From: CAWDVR01 sp044869805 | GTDB taxonomy: Bacteria; Acidobacteriota; Thermoanaerobaculia; Multivoradales; SZUA-115 | Direction: 5' to 3' | NCBI GenBank assembly: GCA_044869805.1 | Contig: JBIOXV010000073.1 | Location: forward strand, 21,188-85,187 | DNA length: 64,000 nucleotides | Shown: positions 51,935-61,389 of the stretch, one piece after another | How positions within the stretch are numbered: the stretch's first letter is position 1 | Layout: each line of letters starts with the position of its first letter | Made by a program: the position numbers and the translations under genes | Notes under the pieces: generated by a model | The model's input: the letters and a program-made list of their open reading frames with translations, nothing else | The model's database searches: none | Told to the model about the DNA's origin: nothing

Positions 51935-54424
51935 ATGGACACTCTGCTCAAGGATCTGCGCTACGCCCTGCGAGGCCTCAAAGAGCGGCCCGGCTTCACG
52001 GCCGCGGCCGTGGCCTCGCTGGCGCTCGGCATCGGCCTCAACACGGTGATCTTCGGCCTGGTCAACGCGGTGCTCTTGAAGCCGCTGCCGGTCGAGCGCC
52101 CCGGTGAGCTGGTGTCGATCTACACCAGCGACGATCAGAGCAATGCCTTCTCGACCAGTTCCTACCTCGACTACCAGGACCTGCGGGACGGCAACGGCGT
52201 GCTCAGCGGGCTCGCCGGCCACTCTTTGATGTTCGCCGCCCTGTCGCGCGACGGCGCCTCGGAGCTCGCCTTCGGCGAGGTGGTGACCGCCAACTACTTC
52301 GATGTGCTCGGCGTGCGGCCGGTCCTCGGCCGCGCCTTCCTGCCCGAGGAGGACGCGGTCGAGAAGGAGCACCCGGTGGTGATCCTTTCGCACGGCCTGT
52401 GGACGCGGCGCTACGGCGCCGACCCGGCGGTGCTCGGCAAGACGCTCGCCCTGCGCGGCCTGGACTTCACCATCGTCGGCGTCGCCCCCGAGGGCTTCCA
52501 CGGCATGGTGACCGGCGCCTCGCCCGACCTCTGGGTGCCGACGGCCATGGTCGAGGAGGTCGAGCCGGTGGGCATGCAGGACGTGACCGGGGCCGAGCCC
52601 GGTAAGACCCGCCGCGAGCAGCGCGGGCGACGCTGGATGTTCCTGACCGGGCGGCTCGAGCCCGGAGTGACGGCCGCCGAGGCGCAGGCCAACCTGGCGG
52701 TGGTGATGGCGCGGCTCGAGAGCGAGCACCCGGCCACCAACGAGGACCGCAAGGCGAGGCTGGTCCCGACCACCGAGGTGCGCATCCATCCCGCCCTCGA
52801 CGGCAGCCTCGCGCCCGGCGGCGCGGTGCTGATGGCGGTGGTCGGCCTGGTGCTGCTGGTGGCCTGCGCCAACGTCGCCAACATGCTGCTGGCGCGGGCC
52901 ACGGCGCGCCGCCGGGAGATCGGCGTGCGGCTGGCGATCGGCGCCTCGCGTGGCCGCCTGGTGCGCCAGCTCCTGACCGAGAGCCTGGTCCTCGCCCTGG
53001 CCGCCGCCGGCGTGGCCCTGGTCGCCGCCTTCTGGGTGAACGAGGCCCTGGCCACCTGGCAGCCGCCGGTCCCGGTGCGCATGGCGCTGGATCTCGGGCT
53101 CGACCTCCCGGTATTCCTCTTCACGCTCGGCCTCTGCGCCCTGGCGGCGCTCACCTTCGGCCTGGCGCCCGCCCTGCGCTCGACGCGGCCCAATCTGGTC
53201 GCGAGCCTCAAGTCCGAGGGCGGCGTGGGGGAGGGCGGCCGCGGCTTCGCGCTGCGCGACGCTTTGGTGGTGGGGCAGGTGGCCGTGACCCTTTTCCTGC
53301 TCGTGCTCTCCGGGCTGCTGCTCGAGAGCATGGGGCGGTCGATGAAGGCCGATCTCGGCTTCCGGCCCGAGCGGCTGGCGCTCGTCACCTTCGACCTCAA
53401 CTCGGTGCGCTACAGCGAGGAGCAGGGCAAGGCCTTCTACCGCACCCTCCTCGAGCGCGTGCGGGCGCTGCCCGAGGTGGAGGCCGCCTCCTACTCCGAG
53501 CGGCTGCCGTTCTCGTTCAACATCCACATGGAGGCGGTGTTCATCGAGGGCCGCCCTTCTGGCCCGAGCAAGAACGCCGGCCCGGACGACCGCGGCTTTC
53601 CCACCGACGTCACCAAAGTCAGCCCGGGCTACTTCGAGACCCTCGGCGTGCCGATCCTCTACGGCCGCGACGTGGTGGCCGAGGACCAGCGCGTGGTGGT
53701 GGTGAACCAGACCTTCGCCGAGAAGCACTGGCCCGGCGAGCAGGCGCTCGGCAAGCGCTTTTCGACCCTGGGCCCGGAAGGGCCGTTCTACGAGGTGGTG
53801 GGGGTGGCCGCCAACCACAAGGTGCGCACGGTGGGCGAAGCGCCGCGGCCCTTCGTCCACTTCGTGCGCGACCGCCGCTACCAGCCCTCGGCCACCCTGG
53901 TGGCGCGCGGCCGGGGCGACGGCGAGGCCCTGGTGGCTGAGCTGCGCAAGGCGGCGTTCGCGACCGAGCCGCGCCTCCTGATCCTCGAGGCGCAGACCAT
54001 GGAGGCGTCGATCGCCCACACCGTGATGCCGGCACGGCTCGGCTCGGTGCTGTTCGGCACCTTCGGCGCCCTCGCCCTGCTGCTCGCCGCGCTCGGCCTC
54101 TACGGCGTGGTCTCCTACGCCGTCGGCCGCCGCACCCGCGAGCTCGGCATCCGGCAGGCGATCGGCGCACGGCCCGCCGATCTGGTGAGCATGGTGCTCG
54201 GCCAGGGCCTGAAGCTGGTGGCGATCGGCCTCGGCGTCGGCCTGTTGGCGTCGGTCGGCGCCACCCTGGCGCTGTCCAAGGTCTTCTACGGCCTGGGCGC
54301 GGTCGAGCCGGCGATCTACCTCGGCGCCGCGACCCTGCTGGCGATGGTGGCCGTGGTCGCCAACCTGGTGCCGGCCAGGCGGGCGGCGAGGCTCGACCCG
54401 GTGGCGGCGCTACGGGAAGGATGA
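51935..54424 (+). CDS. ABC transporter permease (ADOP type, MacB-PCD/FtsX)
   Basis: 829 residues. The start LKDLRYALRGLKERPGFTAA followed by AVASLALGIGLNTVIFGLVN is the mark of acidobacterial duplicated orphan permeases. A MacB-type periplasmic domain follows TM1. Then two FtsX modules: the first around VLMAVVGLVLLVACANVANM (about 300-420), the second around FGTFGALALLLAALGLYGVV (about 710-825) ending LVPARRAARLDPVAALREG. No ATPase gene adjoins it. The intergenic region to the sheath gene (240 bases) holds divergent promoters. Confidence 0.9.
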   Translation: MDTLLKDLRYALRGLKERPGFTAAAVASLALGIGLNTVIFGLVNAVLLKPLPVERPGELVSIYTSDDQSNAFSTSSYLDYQDLRDGNGVLSGLAGHSLMFAALSRDGASELAFGEVVTANYFDVLGVRPVLGRAFLPEEDAVEKEHPVVILSHGLWTRRYGADPAVLGKTLALRGLDFTIVGVAPEGFHGMVTGASPDLWVPTAMVEEVEPVGMQDVTGAEPGKTRREQRGRRWMFLTGRLEPGVTAAEAQANLAVVMARLESEHPATNEDRKARLVPTTEVRIHPALDGSLAPGGAVLMAVVGLVLLVACANVANMLLARATARRREIGVRLAIGASRGRLVRQLLTESLVLALAAAGVALVAAFWVNEALATWQPPVPVRMALDLGLDLPVFLFTLGLCALAALTFGLAPALRSTRPNLVASLKSEGGVGEGGRGFALRDALVVGQVAVTLFLLVLSGLLLESMGRSMKADLGFRPERLALVTFDLNSVRYSEEQGKAFYRTLLERVRALPEVEAASYSERLPFSFNIHMEAVFIEGRPSGPSKNAGPDDRGFPTDVTKVSPGYFETLGVPILYGRDVVAEDQRVVVVNQTFAEKHWPGEQALGKRFSTLGPEGPFYEVVGVAANHKVRTVGEAPRPFVHFVRDRRYQPSATLVARGRGDGEALVAELRKAAFATEPRLLILEAQTMEASIAHTVMPARLGSVLFGTFGALALLLAALGLYGVVSYAVGRRTRELGIRQAIGARPADLVSMVLGQGLKLVAIGLGVGLLASVGATLALSKVFYGLGAVEPAIYLGAATLLAMVAVVANLVPARRAARLDPVAALREG

Positions 54425-54463
54425 AGCCTGCTGCGCGGGCCATCTGCGTTGTCGCGGGCCGCA

Positions 54464-54505
54464 CCGGGAATCCTCACCTACTGACCTGTAGGCTCCGGTT
54501 CCCGG
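54464..54505. terminator. Hairpin between the two permease genes
   Basis: An inverted repeat CCGGGAA (54464-54470) / TTCCCGG (54499-54505) surrounding a smaller CTAC/GTAG stem with a 6-base loop (54478-54481, 54488-54491). It lies about 40 bases after the first permease stop. There is no T-tract, so terminator function is only plausible. Confidence 0.35.
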
Positions 54506-54638
54506 CGCGACCCGCTCCTAGCATCTGGCCCTGCTCGCGACGGCTTCAAGTCAGTGCCTGAAACTTTCGACTACCGCGTTCGTTGAAGCAGCTAGACTGC
54601 ACGCGAAGCCAGGCATCCAACGATCGGGAGACCGCCCC

Positions 54639-57086
54639 ATGCACGACCTGCTGCAAGACATCCGCTACGCCCTGCGCCACTGGGCCAAGCGCCCGGCGGT
54701 GGCGATCCTGATCGTCCTCACGCTCGCGGTGGGGGTGGGCGCCAACGCCGCCATCGCCAGCATTGTCAACGCGGTGCTGCTGCGCCCGCTGCCCTACCCC
54801 CAGCCCGACCGGCTGGTGGCGATCTTCAGCCAGTTCAAGGCGCAGAATTTCAACCACTTCTGGATCTCGCCGCCCGAGTACAAAGAGCTCGAGCGCTGGA
54901 ACAAGTCGTTCACCGCGATCGGCGCCTACCGCACCGGCGCGGTCAATATCGGCGCCCCGGACGAGCCCTTGCGGGTGCGCTCCGCCATCGCCTCGGCCAC
55001 CCTCTTCACGGCCCTCAACGCCACACCCTTGGCTGGCCGACCCTACACCGCCGAAGAAGACCTGCCCGACGGGCCGCCCGTGGTGGTGATCGGCGAGCGC
55101 CTGTGGCGCCGCGCCTTCGGCGCCGATCCGGCCCTCGTGGGGCGCACGGTGGAGGTGGATGGCCGGGCGCGCACCGTGGTCGGCGTCATGCCGGCGAGCT
55201 TCGACGTCGAGGACGCCGGGGTCGATGCCTGGGTGCCGCTGGCGCTCGACCCGGCCAACCCCGGCGGGCGCGCCAGTCACTACCTCTACCTGATCGGCCG
55301 CCTGAAGCCCGACGTGTCGTTCGAGCAGGCGAAGCTGGAGCTCGCCGGCCTGGTGGCGCGCTGGGTGGACGACCTGCCGGACACCCACGTCCCCTCGACC
55401 GACAACCACCCGATCTTGATGCAGCCGCTCAAGGAGGATCTGGTGGGCGCGGCGCGGCCCAAGATGCTGCTGCTGGCCGGCGCCGTCTGCCTGGTGCTGC
55501 TGATCGCCTGCGCCAACGTCGCCAACCTGCTGCTCGCCCGCGCCGAGGCGCGCCAGCGCGAGGTCGCCGTGCGCACCGCGCTCGGCGCCGGCCGCGGGCG
55601 GTTGGCGCGGCAGTTCCTGACCGAGGCGGTGCTGCTGGCCCTCGCCGGCGGCGCGCTCGGCGTGGTGATCGCGGTGTGGGGCGTCAACACCGTGCTGGCC
55701 GCCAACCCCGGAAGCGTGGTGCGGGTCGACGAGATCGGTCTCGACCTGCCGCTCTTGGCCTACACGCTCGCGGTGGCGATCGCCACCGGCCTGCTCTTCG
55801 GGCTGGCGCCTGCCCTCCATGCGCGGGCAAGGACTTTCTTTGCCGGCCTGAAGGACGGCGCGCGTTCGAGCGCCAGTCGCGGCCGGCAGCTCTTCCGGGC
55901 GAGCCTGGTGGTGGCCGAGGTGGCGCTCGCCTTCGTGCTGGTGATCGGCGCCGGCCTGCTGCTCAAGAGCTTCTGGACCTTGTCACGGGTCGATCCCGGC
56001 TTCGAACCCAAGGGCGCGTTGACCTTCCAGCTCTCGCTGCCCACCACCGCGTACCCCGACGGCGCGGCGACGCGCGCCTTCTACGAGCGCCTGCTCGAGG
56101 GCCTGCGATCGCTGCCGGGTGTCGAGTCCGCGACGGCGATGAGCGGCCTGCCGCCGGTGCGCGACATGAACGCCAACGACACCAACTTCGAGGGCGTGCC
56201 GCGGCCACCGGATGGGCCGATCCACAACGTCGACTACTACCAGTTCGCGGCCCAGCAGTACTTCGAGGCGATGAAGATCCGGCTCGTCCAGGGTCGCGTG
56301 TTCGAGCCCCAGGACGCCGCCTCGACGACCCCCGTGGTGGTCGTCAACCAGCGGCTGACGGAGGTCTTCTGGCCCGGTCAGAACCCGCTCGGCAAGCGAC
56401 TGCAGCCGGAGCTCAGCGACGACCGGCCCTGGTTCACCGTGGTGGGCGTGGTGGCCGACGTCAAGCAAGGGGGCATGAACCGTCCGGCCGGCACCGAGAT
56501 CTACTTCTCGAGCGAGCAGGTGCAGGCCCTGCTGGGCTTCTCGCTGCGCACGCGCAACGTGGTGGTGCGCACCCCGGGCGATCCGCTGGCGCTCGCCGGC
56601 GCGGTACGCGCCGAGGTGGCGAAGCTCGACCCGACGCTGCCAGTCGCCTCCCTCCAGACGTTGGAAGAGGCGGTCTCCGACTCGGTGTCCGACCCGCGGC
56701 TGATGACGCTGCTGGTCGCCGTGTTCGGCGCCGTCGCCTTGCTGCTGGCGGCGGTGGGCACCTACGGCGTACTGTCCTACGCGGTCGAGGAGCGGCGGCA
56801 CGAGGTCGGAGTGCGCATGGCGCTCGGCTCGCGGCCGGGCGGCGTGCTGAAGCTCGTCCTAGCTCGCGGCCTTACGCTCGTCGCCTGCGGCCTGGTCCTG
56901 GGCTTAGCCGGCACCCTCGCGGCGCGCAAGCTCATCGGCCGCGTGCTGTTCGAGGTCGCGCCCACCGATCCGGCCACCTACGCCGCGGTGGCCGGCATCC
57001 TCGCCGCCGTCGCCTTCCTCGCTTGCTTCATCCCCGCGCAGCGGGCGACGCGCGTCGACCCGGCGGTGACGCTGCGGAGCGAGTAG
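54639..57086 (+). CDS. Second ABC transporter permease (ADOP type)
   Basis: 815 residues, a paralogue of the permease at 51935: MHDLLQDIRYALRHWAKRPA, TLAVGVGANAAIASIVNAVL, two FtsX modules (GAVCLVLLIACANVANLLLA; FGAVALLLAAVGTYGVLSYA) and the end IPAQRATRVDPAVTLRSE. The two share plan and length but are clearly diverged. 214 bases separate them, with a hairpin in between. Substrate unknown. Confidence 0.9.
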   Translation: MHDLLQDIRYALRHWAKRPAVAILIVLTLAVGVGANAAIASIVNAVLLRPLPYPQPDRLVAIFSQFKAQNFNHFWISPPEYKELERWNKSFTAIGAYRTGAVNIGAPDEPLRVRSAIASATLFTALNATPLAGRPYTAEEDLPDGPPVVVIGERLWRRAFGADPALVGRTVEVDGRARTVVGVMPASFDVEDAGVDAWVPLALDPANPGGRASHYLYLIGRLKPDVSFEQAKLELAGLVARWVDDLPDTHVPSTDNHPILMQPLKEDLVGAARPKMLLLAGAVCLVLLIACANVANLLLARAEARQREVAVRTALGAGRGRLARQFLTEAVLLALAGGALGVVIAVWGVNTVLAANPGSVVRVDEIGLDLPLLAYTLAVAIATGLLFGLAPALHARARTFFAGLKDGARSSASRGRQLFRASLVVAEVALAFVLVIGAGLLLKSFWTLSRVDPGFEPKGALTFQLSLPTTAYPDGAATRAFYERLLEGLRSLPGVESATAMSGLPPVRDMNANDTNFEGVPRPPDGPIHNVDYYQFAAQQYFEAMKIRLVQGRVFEPQDAASTTPVVVVNQRLTEVFWPGQNPLGKRLQPELSDDRPWFTVVGVVADVKQGGMNRPAGTEIYFSSEQVQALLGFSLRTRNVVVRTPGDPLALAGAVRAEVAKLDPTLPVASLQTLEEAVSDSVSDPRLMTLLVAVFGAVALLLAAVGTYGVLSYAVEERRHEVGVRMALGSRPGGVLKLVLARGLTLVACGLVLGLAGTLAARKLIGRVLFEVAPTDPATYAAVAGILAAVAFLACFIPAQRATRVDPAVTLRSE

Positions 57087-57345
57087 GGGGACCGGAGGGT
57101 GAGGCGAGATTCCGGCCTACCGTGGTCGTGGGATGCCGAGGTCCTTGCAGATCTTCGCCCTCGGAGCGCTGCTGCGCCAGCTCGCGGTTCGCCTCGAGGA
57201 TGAGCTGGATCGCCTCCTTGAGATTTTCCCGCGCCTCTTCCAGTGTCCGTCCCTGGGTGTTGGCGCCGGGCAGCTCCTCGGCGAAGGCCATCCACCCATC
57301 GCCGACCTGCTCGAAGACCGCGGTGTATCGAACGTTCATGGGCAA
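57028..57345 (-). CDS. HicB-like antitoxin, probably truncated or fused at its C-terminus
   Basis: 105 residues; the first 60 are a HicB RNase-H-like fold: VRYTAVFEQVGDGWMAFAEE, LPGANTQGRTLEEARENLKE and AIQLILEANRELA. After about residue 60 the sequence (GPRHPTTTVGRNLASP and on) is not HicB-like. It runs antisense into the end of the permease gene. A remnant of HicA lies out of frame within it. It may still make a stable fold but has no toxin partner. Confidence 0.6.
   Translation of the reverse strand: MPMNVRYTAVFEQVGDGWMAFAEELPGANTQGRTLEEARENLKEAIQLILEANRELAQQRSEGEDLQGPRHPTTTVGRNLASPSGPPTRSAASPPGRRASPAARG
57117..57158 (-). pseudogene. Remnant of a hicA toxin gene (last 13 codons)
   Basis: Read in a different frame from the HicB gene, these codons give AKICKDLGIPRPR followed by a stop, which matches the usual C-terminal end of HicA-family toxins in this group. 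The rest of hicA is missing, so a deletion has joined hicB to the hicA tail. Confidence 0.5.
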
Positions 57346-57390
57346 TGCCTCCGTCGACGTATTCTAACGGGTCAGACCGTCCATCTATCG

Positions 57391-57693
57391 ATGCCCCCTT
57401 CAGACCCCACCACTCGCCGGCAGCAGATCGCCGAGATGCTGGCGATGGGCTTCTGGGGCTTCGAGGAGCTGCGGCGGGAGCTTGCGGTGCCGGTGGGGTT
57501 GCTGGCCGAGGACCTGGGGCATCTCGCGAAGAGCGCGCGGCGCGGCGGCAGGAGGCTGGAGGTGGAGCCCGCGTCCTGTGGCGAGTGCGGCTTCGTGTTC
57601 CGCGAGCGGGCGGGCAAGCACCTGCACCCGCCCAGCCGCTGCCCGAAGTGCAGAGGCGAGCGCATCGCGGGGCCGCGCTTCAGGCTCCGCTGA
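57391..57693 (+). CDS. Predicted transcriptional regulator with HTH and zinc ribbon
   Basis: 100 residues. A winged-HTH-like N-terminus (QIAEMLAMGFWGFEELRREL, VPVGLLAEDLGHLAKSA) is followed by a zinc-ribbon C-terminus with CGECGFVF and CPKCRGERI (four Cys ligands). The pattern fits small HTH-Zn-ribbon regulators of unknown target. Its 3' end overlaps the convergent nucleoside hydrolase gene by 14 bases. Confidence 0.72.
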   Translation: MPPSDPTTRRQQIAEMLAMGFWGFEELRRELAVPVGLLAEDLGHLAKSARRGGRRLEVEPASCGECGFVFRERAGKHLHPPSRCPKCRGERIAGPRFRLR

Positions 57694-58438
57694 GCAGCTC
57701 GAGGAACCTCTCCTTTGCCGCACGGTGGTCGAAGGCCACGAGCCGCTGGCCGTCGCCTGAGTGGCGCGCGCCGGGCAGCTCGCCCACGGCGTCGAGCGCC
57801 GCCACCAGGTCCCAGGCGGGAAACGCGAGATCGAAGTAACGCAGCGGCGCCTGGCGCAGCCAACGCCGCGAGTACCGCGCCAGGTAGGCGCCGGCTTCGC
57901 CGAGCTGCGTGAGCCGGTCGAGATCTCTCCAGCCGATGCGCAGCGCCTTGACGACGTCGAGAGGAAAGACCCGCCGCCTCACCCACGGCAGAGCGAGGAA
58001 AGCGCAGGCGGCCCGGCGGTCGCATTGCGTGTTGAGGCAGTAAGCGTGGAGCAGCGGATGGCGCCACGGGCGGAGCACGGTGCCCACGGCGCGGACCTCG
58101 ATCGCAGCGGGCAGCGCCGGCTCCAGCTCGACCGCCCGCATGACGTTCGAGAGTGGGCCCAGGGCGAGGAGGGAGGCGCCCGCCGGGAGCCCGGCGATGC
58201 GCGGTGCGGCCTCCTTGGGCCCGACCACCGGGATTCCTCGGGCGTCGGCGCCGAAGGCTGCCAGCAGGTCGGCCACCGAGCGCCGCGCCGACTCGTGGTC
58301 CGTGTTGCCGGTGACGGTCGAGATGCCGAGGATCTCGACCTCGGGCGCCGCCAGCACCACGGCGAGCGCGAAGCCGTCGTCCACGTCGCCGGAGGCTGCG
58401 CCCAGGGCGAGGTCGGTGTCGATCCACAGGCGTTTCAT
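57680..58438 (-). CDS. Nucleoside hydrolase-like protein
   Basis: 252 residues, shorter than the usual roughly 310. The N-terminal Asp cluster is LWIDTDLALGAASGDVDDGF (DTD...DVDDGFAL, the calcium-binding motif). Then VTGNTDHESARRSVADLLAA, LLALGPLSNVMRAVE and the C-terminal FDLAFPAWDLVAALDAVGEL, in which the Asp of PAWD matches the fourth metal ligand. The insertion ALGAAS between the two Asp groups is unusual. Substrate not assignable; probably an N-ribosyl hydrolase. Confidence 0.82.
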   Translation of the reverse strand: MKRLWIDTDLALGAASGDVDDGFALAVVLAAPEVEILGISTVTGNTDHESARRSVADLLAAFGADARGIPVVGPKEAAPRIAGLPAGASLLALGPLSNVMRAVELEPALPAAIEVRAVGTVLRPWRHPLLHAYCLNTQCDRRAACAFLALPWVRRRVFPLDVVKALRIGWRDLDRLTQLGEAGAYLARYSRRWLRQAPLRYFDLAFPAWDLVAALDAVGELPGARHSGDGQRLVAFDHRAAKERFLELLSGA

Positions 58439-58497
58439 GCCTTGTCCACCGGCGCGAGCGCGCCCCGCCGATTGCGGCGCCGCCCGAGCCCGGGAGC

Positions 58498-61383
58498 TTA
58501 CGCCGCTCCGGCGCTCGCGGCGGCAGCGCCCGCGGCGGCAGAGGGGCTCGCCACCGCCGGCAGGTAGATGGTGAAGGTGGCGCCCTTGCCCGGGGCGCTC
58601 TCCACCGTGATGTGCCCGCCGCTCTGGTGCACGATGCCGTAGGCGGTCGAGAGCCCGAGCCCCGTCCCCTCACCGAGCTTCTTGGTGCTGAAGAAGGGCT
58701 CGAAGACCCGCCCCTGGGTCGCGGCGTTCATGCCGATGCCGGTGTCCTTCACCGTGAGCTGAGCGTAGCGGCCGGGTGCCAGGTCGGGGTGGGGAGTAGC
58801 ACCGGCGGCCAGGTCCACGGGCTCGGTCTCCACCGTCAGACGGCCGCCGCGTGGCATGGCGTCGTGGGCGTTGACCGCGAGGTTCAGGATCACCTGCTCG
58901 AGCTGCACCGGGTCGATGCGCACGTCGGGCAGGTCCGGGGCCAGGCGGGTGACGAGCTCCACTTTCTCGCCGAGCACGCCGCGCACCATCTTCTCGACCC
59001 CCGACACCACGGCGTTGAGGCTCATCACGTGCGGCTCCATGGGCTGCTGGCGGGTGAAGGCGAGGAGTTGCTTGGTGAGCACCGCCGCCTTCTCGCCCGC
59101 CTCGCGGATGCCGGACAGGCCGCGCACCTGAAGCTCGTCGTCGCCGGCGCGCGCCAGCAGGAAGTCGCTCAGGCCGAAGATGGCGAGCAGGCAGTTGTTG
59201 AAGTCGTGCGCCACGCCGGCCGACAGCCGGCCGATCGCCTCCATCTTCTGCGAGTGCAGGAGCTGGCGCTGGAGGTGCCGGTTCTCTTCCTCGTCGCGCT
59301 TGCGGCGCTCGATGTCGCGGACCGCCACCACGGTCACGTCCTCGCCCTGGATGACGTACTTCTGGGCCGCGATCTCGAGCGTCACGCGGCTGCCATCGCG
59401 CTTGCGGCCCACTCCCTCGCCCGGCTCTGCGGTCAAGGTCGCCTCGTCGGTCGAGAAGAGGGTCGAGAGGGGCTGGCCGATGAGCTCGGGCGCCGGGTAG
59501 CCGAACATCCCGCAGAGCGCCCGGTTGACCTCCAGGATCTCGCCGTGCTTGACGATGGCGATGCCCTCGAGGGTGGCCTCGAAGAGGTGGCGGTGGCGCT
59601 CCTCGCTGCGCCGGATCTCCTCCTCGGCGGCCCGCCGCTGGGCGATCTCCTGCTGCGCCCGCTCGTAGAGGCGGATGTTCTCGAGCATGGGCGCGATCTG
59701 GTTGGCCACCGTGGACAGGAGCTGGATGTCGCTCGCCGGGTAGTGGTCGTCGGGGTCGCGCCGCCCGAAGAGCCAGACGCCGAGCGCCTCGGCGTGGATG
59801 CCCAGTGGGATCGCGAGGCGCGTCCAGCCCGGGAGCGGCGCTTCCGTGGTGGCGGAGCGCGAGCCTGGTGCGCCCGTGCTCGGAGGGAGGTAGCGGCCCG
59901 CCCGCCGCAGCAGGCGCTCGAGCTCCGCGGCCGAGGGCGAGGCTTGGTCCGCCGGCAGGCCCTGCTCGTAGAGGGTCTCGATGCCCGCATCGCCGGGCGC
60001 GGAATCACCGAACAGATAGAGGGCCGACTGGCGGATGAGCAGGGTGGGCAGGATCTCGTTCACCACCACCTGCGCCAGCACCGTGCGGTTGAAGGCGGTG
60101 GGGATCTTCGAGGCCACGAGTTGCACCACCTCTTCGGGCGCGTGCCGGATGCCGAAGACGTGGCGGTCCACCAGCGCCTGGAAGCGGCCGCGCAGGAAGG
60201 GGGCCACGCCCACGAAGGCGAGCGAGATGGCGAGCGTGGCGCCCAGCGCCCGGCGATCGACCGGCGCCCAGGCCTGGAGGGTCAGGAACAGGGTCACCAC
60301 ATAGACCGCGATGTAGAGCGAGAAGAAGCTGTAGACCCCGAGCAGCCGGTTGGCGCGGAACTCGAGGGCCGTCAGGTGATGCTTGTAGATGGCGTAGAAG
60401 TACGACAGCGGCAGGATCGGGATGGCGACCAGCAGGATGCCCAGAGTCGGAGGCCAGAGCGAGGCCACGTCCAGCCGCACGGGCAGGAAGTACGGCGCCA
60501 GGGCCGACGGGACGTAGAACAGGATCACCGGCCCGAAGCCCACCGCCACGCCGTAGAGCATGATCCGGCTGGCGACGCGGGCCGCCGGCGAGGCCGGCAG
60601 GAAGAGCCTCGCCAGCAGCAGGCCGAAGGCGATCACCAGCCCGGCCAGGAACCAGGCCACGTAGAGATAGCGCACCGGGTCGAGCGGGCGGATGCAGTCG
60701 AGGATCGCCAGGGCGAGCGAGGCCGCGTAGAGCGGCGCCAGCAGCCACCAGCGGCGGCGCCGGACGAGCGGCTCGGGCAGGATCAGGTGCAGGTGGACGG
60801 CGAGCGGCAGCGAGAACCAGACGAAGAAATGGAACACGAACCCGGCGCCGGCGACCTGGCGGAAGGAGGCGAGCCCGGAAGCGAACCAGATGGCCGTCAC
60901 GTAGTGGAAGAGCATCAGCACCAGCCAGCGCTCGTCGCGCGGCCGGAGGAAGATGATGGCCACCGTGCCCATCAGCCAGAAAACGAAGGGAAAGAGCACC
61001 ACCAGGACCTCGATGCCCTTGACCGCCGCGAGGCCGGGACGCGCCTCGACGGCGATCACCCTCTCCTCGCCGCCGCGCAGCACCCGCACCTCGACCGTGC
61101 CCGGGGACTCGAAGGCGCGGAAGGGGTGGCTGTTGCGGCTGCGAGCGTACTCTTCGTAGCTGACGTCGCCGATCGACAGCACGCGGTCCCCGACCTCGAG
61201 GCAGCTCGCCTCGTCCGCGCACTCCTCTGCGCCGCGCACCTGCCAGTCGGGAGCGAGGGTGACCGGGAGCCGTGGGACGACCGAGCGGTAGGGGTAGTAG
61301 AGGCAGGGCAGCAGCACGATCACCGAGGCGATGAGCCAGCCGAGGTCGGCCCGCCGCAGCGCGAACGGGTGCTCGCCCACCAT
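58498..61383 (-). CDS. ComP-like membrane histidine kinase (PDZ, multi-TM, GAF, PAS, HisKA)
   Basis: 961 residues. TM1 at about 14-32, then a PDZ-like loop (GDRVLSIGDVSYEEYARSRN; TVEVRVLRGGEERVIAVEA) at about 65-115, then about eight membrane helices up to about 400. A GAF-type domain (about 430-590), PAS (about 610-710) and a kinase core: phospho-His in SAGVAHDFNNCLLAIFG, N-box NLAVNAHDAMPRG, G-boxes KDTGIGM and GEGTGLGLSTAYGI. The order TM-PDZ-many TM with the AIYKHHLTALEFRANRLLG stretch is like Bacillus ComP; the kinase core is HisKA, not the HisKA_3 type of ComP. It follows the polyprenyl synthetase by 6 bases, so is co-transcribed. Confidence 0.85.
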   Translation of the reverse strand: MVGEHPFALRRADLGWLIASVIVLLPCLYYPYRSVVPRLPVTLAPDWQVRGAEECADEASCLEVGDRVLSIGDVSYEEYARSRNSHPFRAFESPGTVEVRVLRGGEERVIAVEARPGLAAVKGIEVLVVLFPFVFWLMGTVAIIFLRPRDERWLVLMLFHYVTAIWFASGLASFRQVAGAGFVFHFFVWFSLPLAVHLHLILPEPLVRRRRWWLLAPLYAASLALAILDCIRPLDPVRYLYVAWFLAGLVIAFGLLLARLFLPASPAARVASRIMLYGVAVGFGPVILFYVPSALAPYFLPVRLDVASLWPPTLGILLVAIPILPLSYFYAIYKHHLTALEFRANRLLGVYSFFSLYIAVYVVTLFLTLQAWAPVDRRALGATLAISLAFVGVAPFLRGRFQALVDRHVFGIRHAPEEVVQLVASKIPTAFNRTVLAQVVVNEILPTLLIRQSALYLFGDSAPGDAGIETLYEQGLPADQASPSAAELERLLRRAGRYLPPSTGAPGSRSATTEAPLPGWTRLAIPLGIHAEALGVWLFGRRDPDDHYPASDIQLLSTVANQIAPMLENIRLYERAQQEIAQRRAAEEEIRRSEERHRHLFEATLEGIAIVKHGEILEVNRALCGMFGYPAPELIGQPLSTLFSTDEATLTAEPGEGVGRKRDGSRVTLEIAAQKYVIQGEDVTVVAVRDIERRKRDEEENRHLQRQLLHSQKMEAIGRLSAGVAHDFNNCLLAIFGLSDFLLARAGDDELQVRGLSGIREAGEKAAVLTKQLLAFTRQQPMEPHVMSLNAVVSGVEKMVRGVLGEKVELVTRLAPDLPDVRIDPVQLEQVILNLAVNAHDAMPRGGRLTVETEPVDLAAGATPHPDLAPGRYAQLTVKDTGIGMNAATQGRVFEPFFSTKKLGEGTGLGLSTAYGIVHQSGGHITVESAPGKGATFTIYLPAVASPSAAAGAAAASAGAA

Positions 61384-61389
61384 GGCCGG

